From Virgifigura sp964551315 (GTDB lineage: Bacteria > Pseudomonadota > Alphaproteobacteria > Dongiales > Dongiaceae): a stretch of DNA of 64,000 nt. The translations under genes and the position numbers were made by a program. The first letter of the stretch is position 1. Each line of letters opens with the position of its first letter. Location: contig CAZKCM010000003.1 of the NCBI GenBank assembly GCA_964551315.1, forward strand, positions 62,001 through 126,000. The letters run 5' to 3'. Shown piece by piece: positions 61,553-64,000 of this stretch. Below the pieces are notes generated by a model. The model did not search any database, was not told the DNA's origin, and saw only the letters and a program-made list of their open reading frames with translations.

Positions 61553-63142
61553 ATGATTCGCCTGCTGCCTGGCGGCGTCGCGCTCGCTGTGCTGGCGGCG
61601 CTGGTCGGCGGCGCCCTCGGTGCCCTGCTCTGGGCTGCGCCGGAGCTGGACCCCGGCGCCCTCTGGGGCGACGCCTATCTGCGCCACGTGATCGGCTTCA
61701 CGGTGTGGCAGGCGCTGCTCTCGACCCTGCTCAGCGTCGGACCGGCGATCCCGGTGGCCCGTGCCCTGGCGCGGCGGCAGGCCTTCCCCGGTCGCGAGGC
61801 CGTCCTGCGGCTGTTCGGCCTGCCCCTCGTGATCCCGACGATCGTGGCCGTCTTCGGGATCGTCGCCATCTATGGCCAGGTCGGCCTTCTCAACCGGCTG
61901 GCGACGGCGTTGGGGTTGCCGACCTGGCAGTACCTCTACGGGCTGCCGGGCATCCTGATCGCGCATGTCTTCTTCAACCTGCCGCTGGCGGTGCGCCTGC
62001 TGCTGCCCATCTGGCAGGCGGTGCCGGGGGAGCTGTGGCGGCTCTCGGCGCAGCTCGGCATGCGCTCGGGCCAGATCTTCCGGCTGATCGAGTGGCCGCT
62101 TCTGCGCCAGGTCCTGCCGGGGGTGGCCGGGCTCGTCTTCATGCTGTGCTTCACCAGCTTTGCCGTGGTGCTGACGCTCGGCGGCGGGCCGGCCGCGACG
62201 ACGCTGGAGGTGGCGATCTACCAGGCCCTGCGGTTCGAGTTCGATCTCGGCCGGGCGGTGCTGCTGGCGCTGCTGCAGCTGGGCTTCTGCGGCGTCCTGA
62301 TCGCCCTGGGCCAGCGCCTGGCCCGGCCGGCGCCCCTGGCGGCGACGGCGCAGCGCCCGCATGACCGGCCGGACCTGGCGTCGCCCGGCGGCCGGATCGC
62401 CGACGCGCTGGCGATCGCGGCGGCGACGGCGCTCGTCCTGCTGCCGATCCTGGCGGTGTTCTACGCAGGGGCGGTCGGGCCGCTGGGCGCGGTGCTCGGC
62501 GATCCGGTGCTGTGGAGCGCAACGGCGCGCAGCCTCGCCGTGGCGCTCGCGGCCGGCGCCCTCTCGCTCGCTCTGGGCTGGCCGTTGCTTCTCGCCAGCC
62601 GAGAGCTGCGCTTCCGGCGATACCGGCCGCGCGCGGCCGAGGCGATCGAGGTGAGCGGCTCCGTCGTCCTGGTGGTGACGCCGCTGGTGCTCGGCACCGG
62701 ATTCTTCGTCCTGCTGTCGCCCTTCGCCGACGTGTTCGCCCTCGGCCTCGCGCTCGTGGTCGTCGTCAACGCGGTCATGGGGCTGCCCTTCGTGATCCGG
62801 ATCCTCGGCCCCGCGGTCATGCGGGTGGCGGAGCAGCACGACCGGCTTTGCGCCAGCCTCGGCATCGTCGGCTGGAACCGCTTCCGGCTGGTGGAATGGC
62901 CGTCGGTGCGCCGCGCCGTCGGGCTGGCGCTGGCGCTCAGCGCGGCGCTCGCCACCGGCGATCTCAGCGCCATCGCCCTGTTCGGGACACAGGACACGAC
63001 GACCCTGCCGCTCCTCATGTACCAGCGGATGGCGAGCTATCAGATGGGCGAGGCGGCCGTGACCGCCCTTGTCCTCGTCTCCCTGAGCCTGGGGCTTTTC
63101 GTGGTGATCGAGCGGAGCGTTGGCGGCCGTGGCCCGGCTTGA
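61553..63142 (+). CDS. thiP: Thiamine ABC transporter permease (fused two-domain)
   Basis: A 529-residue inner-membrane permease with two similar halves, each carrying an EAA-like loop (LWRLSAQLGMRSGQIFRLIEWP and LCASLGIVGWNRFRLVEWPS) that docks on ThiQ. About twelve helices are seen. thiB stops 22 bp upstream; thiQ overlaps its 3' end. Confidence 0.95.
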   Translation: MIRLLPGGVALAVLAALVGGALGALLWAAPELDPGALWGDAYLRHVIGFTVWQALLSTLLSVGPAIPVARALARRQAFPGREAVLRLFGLPLVIPTIVAVFGIVAIYGQVGLLNRLATALGLPTWQYLYGLPGILIAHVFFNLPLAVRLLLPIWQAVPGELWRLSAQLGMRSGQIFRLIEWPLLRQVLPGVAGLVFMLCFTSFAVVLTLGGGPAATTLEVAIYQALRFEFDLGRAVLLALLQLGFCGVLIALGQRLARPAPLAATAQRPHDRPDLASPGGRIADALAIAAATALVLLPILAVFYAGAVGPLGAVLGDPVLWSATARSLAVALAAGALSLALGWPLLLASRELRFRRYRPRAAEAIEVSGSVVLVVTPLVLGTGFFVLLSPFADVFALGLALVVVVNAVMGLPFVIRILGPAVMRVAEQHDRLCASLGIVGWNRFRLVEWPSVRRAVGLALALSAALATGDLSAIALFGTQDTTTLPLLMYQRMASYQMGEAAVTALVLVSLSLGLFVVIERSVGGRGPA

Positions 63143-63842
63143 GGTCGAAGACCTGCGGTTCCGCTACGAGGACATGGAGATGTCCTTCACGCTGCGGGTC
63201 GAAGCCGGCGAGATGCTGGCGATCATCGGGCCGAGCGGGGCAGGGAAGAGCACGCTGCTCTCGCTGATCGCCGGTTTCGACCGGCCGGAATCGGGGCGGG
63301 TGCGGATCGACGGGCGCGACGTGACGAATCTGCCACCGGCCGAGCGGCCGGTGACGACGCTGTTCCAGGACCACAATCTGTTCGCCCATCTCGACGTGGC
63401 GGCGAATGTCGGCCTCGGCATCCATCCGGGGCTCCGGCTGAGCGCGGCCGACCGCGACCGCGTCAACCGGGCCCTGAAGCAGGTCGGGCTGGAGGGGTTC
63501 GAGCGACGGTTGCCGGGTCAGCTCTCCGGCGGCGAGCGGCAGCGCGTCGCCCTGGCGCGAAGCCTCGTCCGCAACCGCCCGGTCCTGCTGCTGGACGAGC
63601 CCTTCGCCGCGCTGGGGCCGGCGCTGCGGCGGGAGATGCTCGACCTCGTGGACGCCATGCGACGCGAGCGGGGGCTGACCGTTCTGCTGGTCAGCCACCA
63701 TCCGGAAGACGCCCGCTACGCGGCGCCGCGGACGGCATTCGTCCATGACGGGCGGATCCTGCGGATCGACGATACCGAGCGCCTGCTGTCGGACCCGTCG
63801 ATACCGGAGTTGCGCGCCTATCTGGGGGAGATTGAACGGTGA
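63129..63842 (+). CDS. thiQ: Thiamine ABC transporter ATP-binding protein
   Basis: A 237-residue ATPase with Walker A GPSGAGKST, signature LSGGERQRVALARSL, Walker B VLLLDEPFAALGP and switch LLVSHHPEDA. The GTG at 63129 overlaps thiP by 14 bp; an in-frame TTG at 63120 is a possible alternative. Its stop overlaps the Nudix start (GTGA). Confidence 0.95.
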   Translation: MARLEVEDLRFRYEDMEMSFTLRVEAGEMLAIIGPSGAGKSTLLSLIAGFDRPESGRVRIDGRDVTNLPPAERPVTTLFQDHNLFAHLDVAANVGLGIHPGLRLSAADRDRVNRALKQVGLEGFERRLPGQLSGGERQRVALARSLVRNRPVLLLDEPFAALGPALRREMLDLVDAMRRERGLTVLLVSHHPEDARYAAPRTAFVHDGRILRIDDTERLLSDPSIPELRAYLGEIER

Positions 63843-64000
63843 ACCGATCCTATCCCAGGCATCCGGTCGTCGGCGTCATCGCGGTCGTCTGGCGCGGCGA
63901 TTCGGTGCTGCTCGTTCGCCGGGCGAACCCGCCCGATGCCGGGAAGTGGGGCTTTCCGGGCGGCGCGCAGCATCTCGGCGAGACCGTCTTCGAGGCCGCG
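63839..64000 (+). CDS. Nudix hydrolase (N-terminal 54 residues, runs off the window)
   Basis: The GTG at 63839 overlaps the thiQ stop. The visible part has the first Nudix strand (VVGVIAVVWRGDSVLLVRRANPP), GKWGFPGGAQHLGE and the beginning of the Nudix box (GGAQHLGETVFEAA). Being in the same transcript as thiBPQ it would be under TPP control; a role in hydrolysing thiamine diphosphate or a damaged form of it is inferred only from position. Confidence 0.85.
   Translation, partial: MNRSYPRHPVVGVIAVVWRGDSVLLVRRANPPDAGKWGFPGGAQHLGETVFEAA

Overview
The window is high-GC DNA with tightly packed genes on both strands. The gene content points to an alphaproteobacterium: a cysteine-type formate dehydrogenase locus with DUF3305/DUF3306 partners, an N-acetylglutaminylglutamine amide (NAGGN) osmolyte operon, a Lys/Ala-rich H1-like protein, HisKA_2-type histidine kinase, and many copies of the promoter signature GGAAC-N16/17-CGTT, which in this class marks the EcfG general stress response. 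The exact genus cannot be read from the sequence. I see no rRNA, tRNA, CRISPR array, prophage or intact insertion sequence.

Layout. 1-8.5 kb: formate dehydrogenase and its maturation genes (divergent 4Fe-4S protein; DUF3305, DUF3306, TorD-like chaperone, small Tat protein, alpha, beta, small lipoprotein, gamma). 8.5-10.6 kb: PepSY-like periplasmic protein, a secreted WD40-cytochrome c fusion and a 42-residue membrane peptide. 10.8-20.3 kb: MHYT/Cache histidine kinase, holin-like plus DUF3618 envelope pair, AIG2-like protein, H1-like protein, TPP-dependent PoxB-like enzyme, tri-heme cytochrome c, SDR relic and Hsp20. 20.3-23.3 kb: Lon and a secreted hypothetical protein. 23.8-29.3 kb: an inositol/sugar cassette (inositol-3-phosphate synthase and histidine phosphatase on +; glycosyltransferase, nucleotidyltransferase, methyltransferase and glycosidase-like protein on -). 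29.8-32.6 kb: Sel1 protein, DUF2905, DUF599 and a MerR-like coiled-coil protein. 32.8-45 kb: a glycan/acyl cluster (two GT2 enzymes, epimerase, hexapeptide acyltransferase plus a broken second copy, ACP, FkbH-like glyceryl transferase, two GT4 enzymes, unknown protein, GlpD-like oxidoreductase, sulfotransferase). 45.2-49.8 kb: a complete Liv-type ABC importer. 49.8-52.8 kb: ECF sigma factor, entericidin-like lipoprotein, small protein, DUF2254 relic, BrkB-like membrane protein. 52.8-57.5 kb: NAGGN operon. 57.9-59.1 kb: site-2 protease with CBS domains behind an FNR/FixK-type box. 59.3-64 kb: thiamine-kinase-like gene, TPP riboswitch, thiBPQ and the start of a Nudix gene.

The most notable thread is regulatory. 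Seven exact GGAAC-N16/17-CGTT promoters (plus one close variant that I annotate) lie just upstream of genes: holin/DUF3618, tri-heme cytochrome, the inositol/sugar cassette, the GT4-sulfotransferase pair, the ECF sigma factor itself, the entericidin-like lipoprotein, and a 72-residue protein. This suggests that much of the window is one stress-response neighbourhood in which envelope glycan modification, osmolyte synthesis, proteostasis (Hsp20-Lon) and envelope proteins may be induced together. The best candidates for undescribed biology are the inositol/sugar cassette and the ACP-FkbH-sulfotransferase glycan cluster, both apparently tied to stress promoters.
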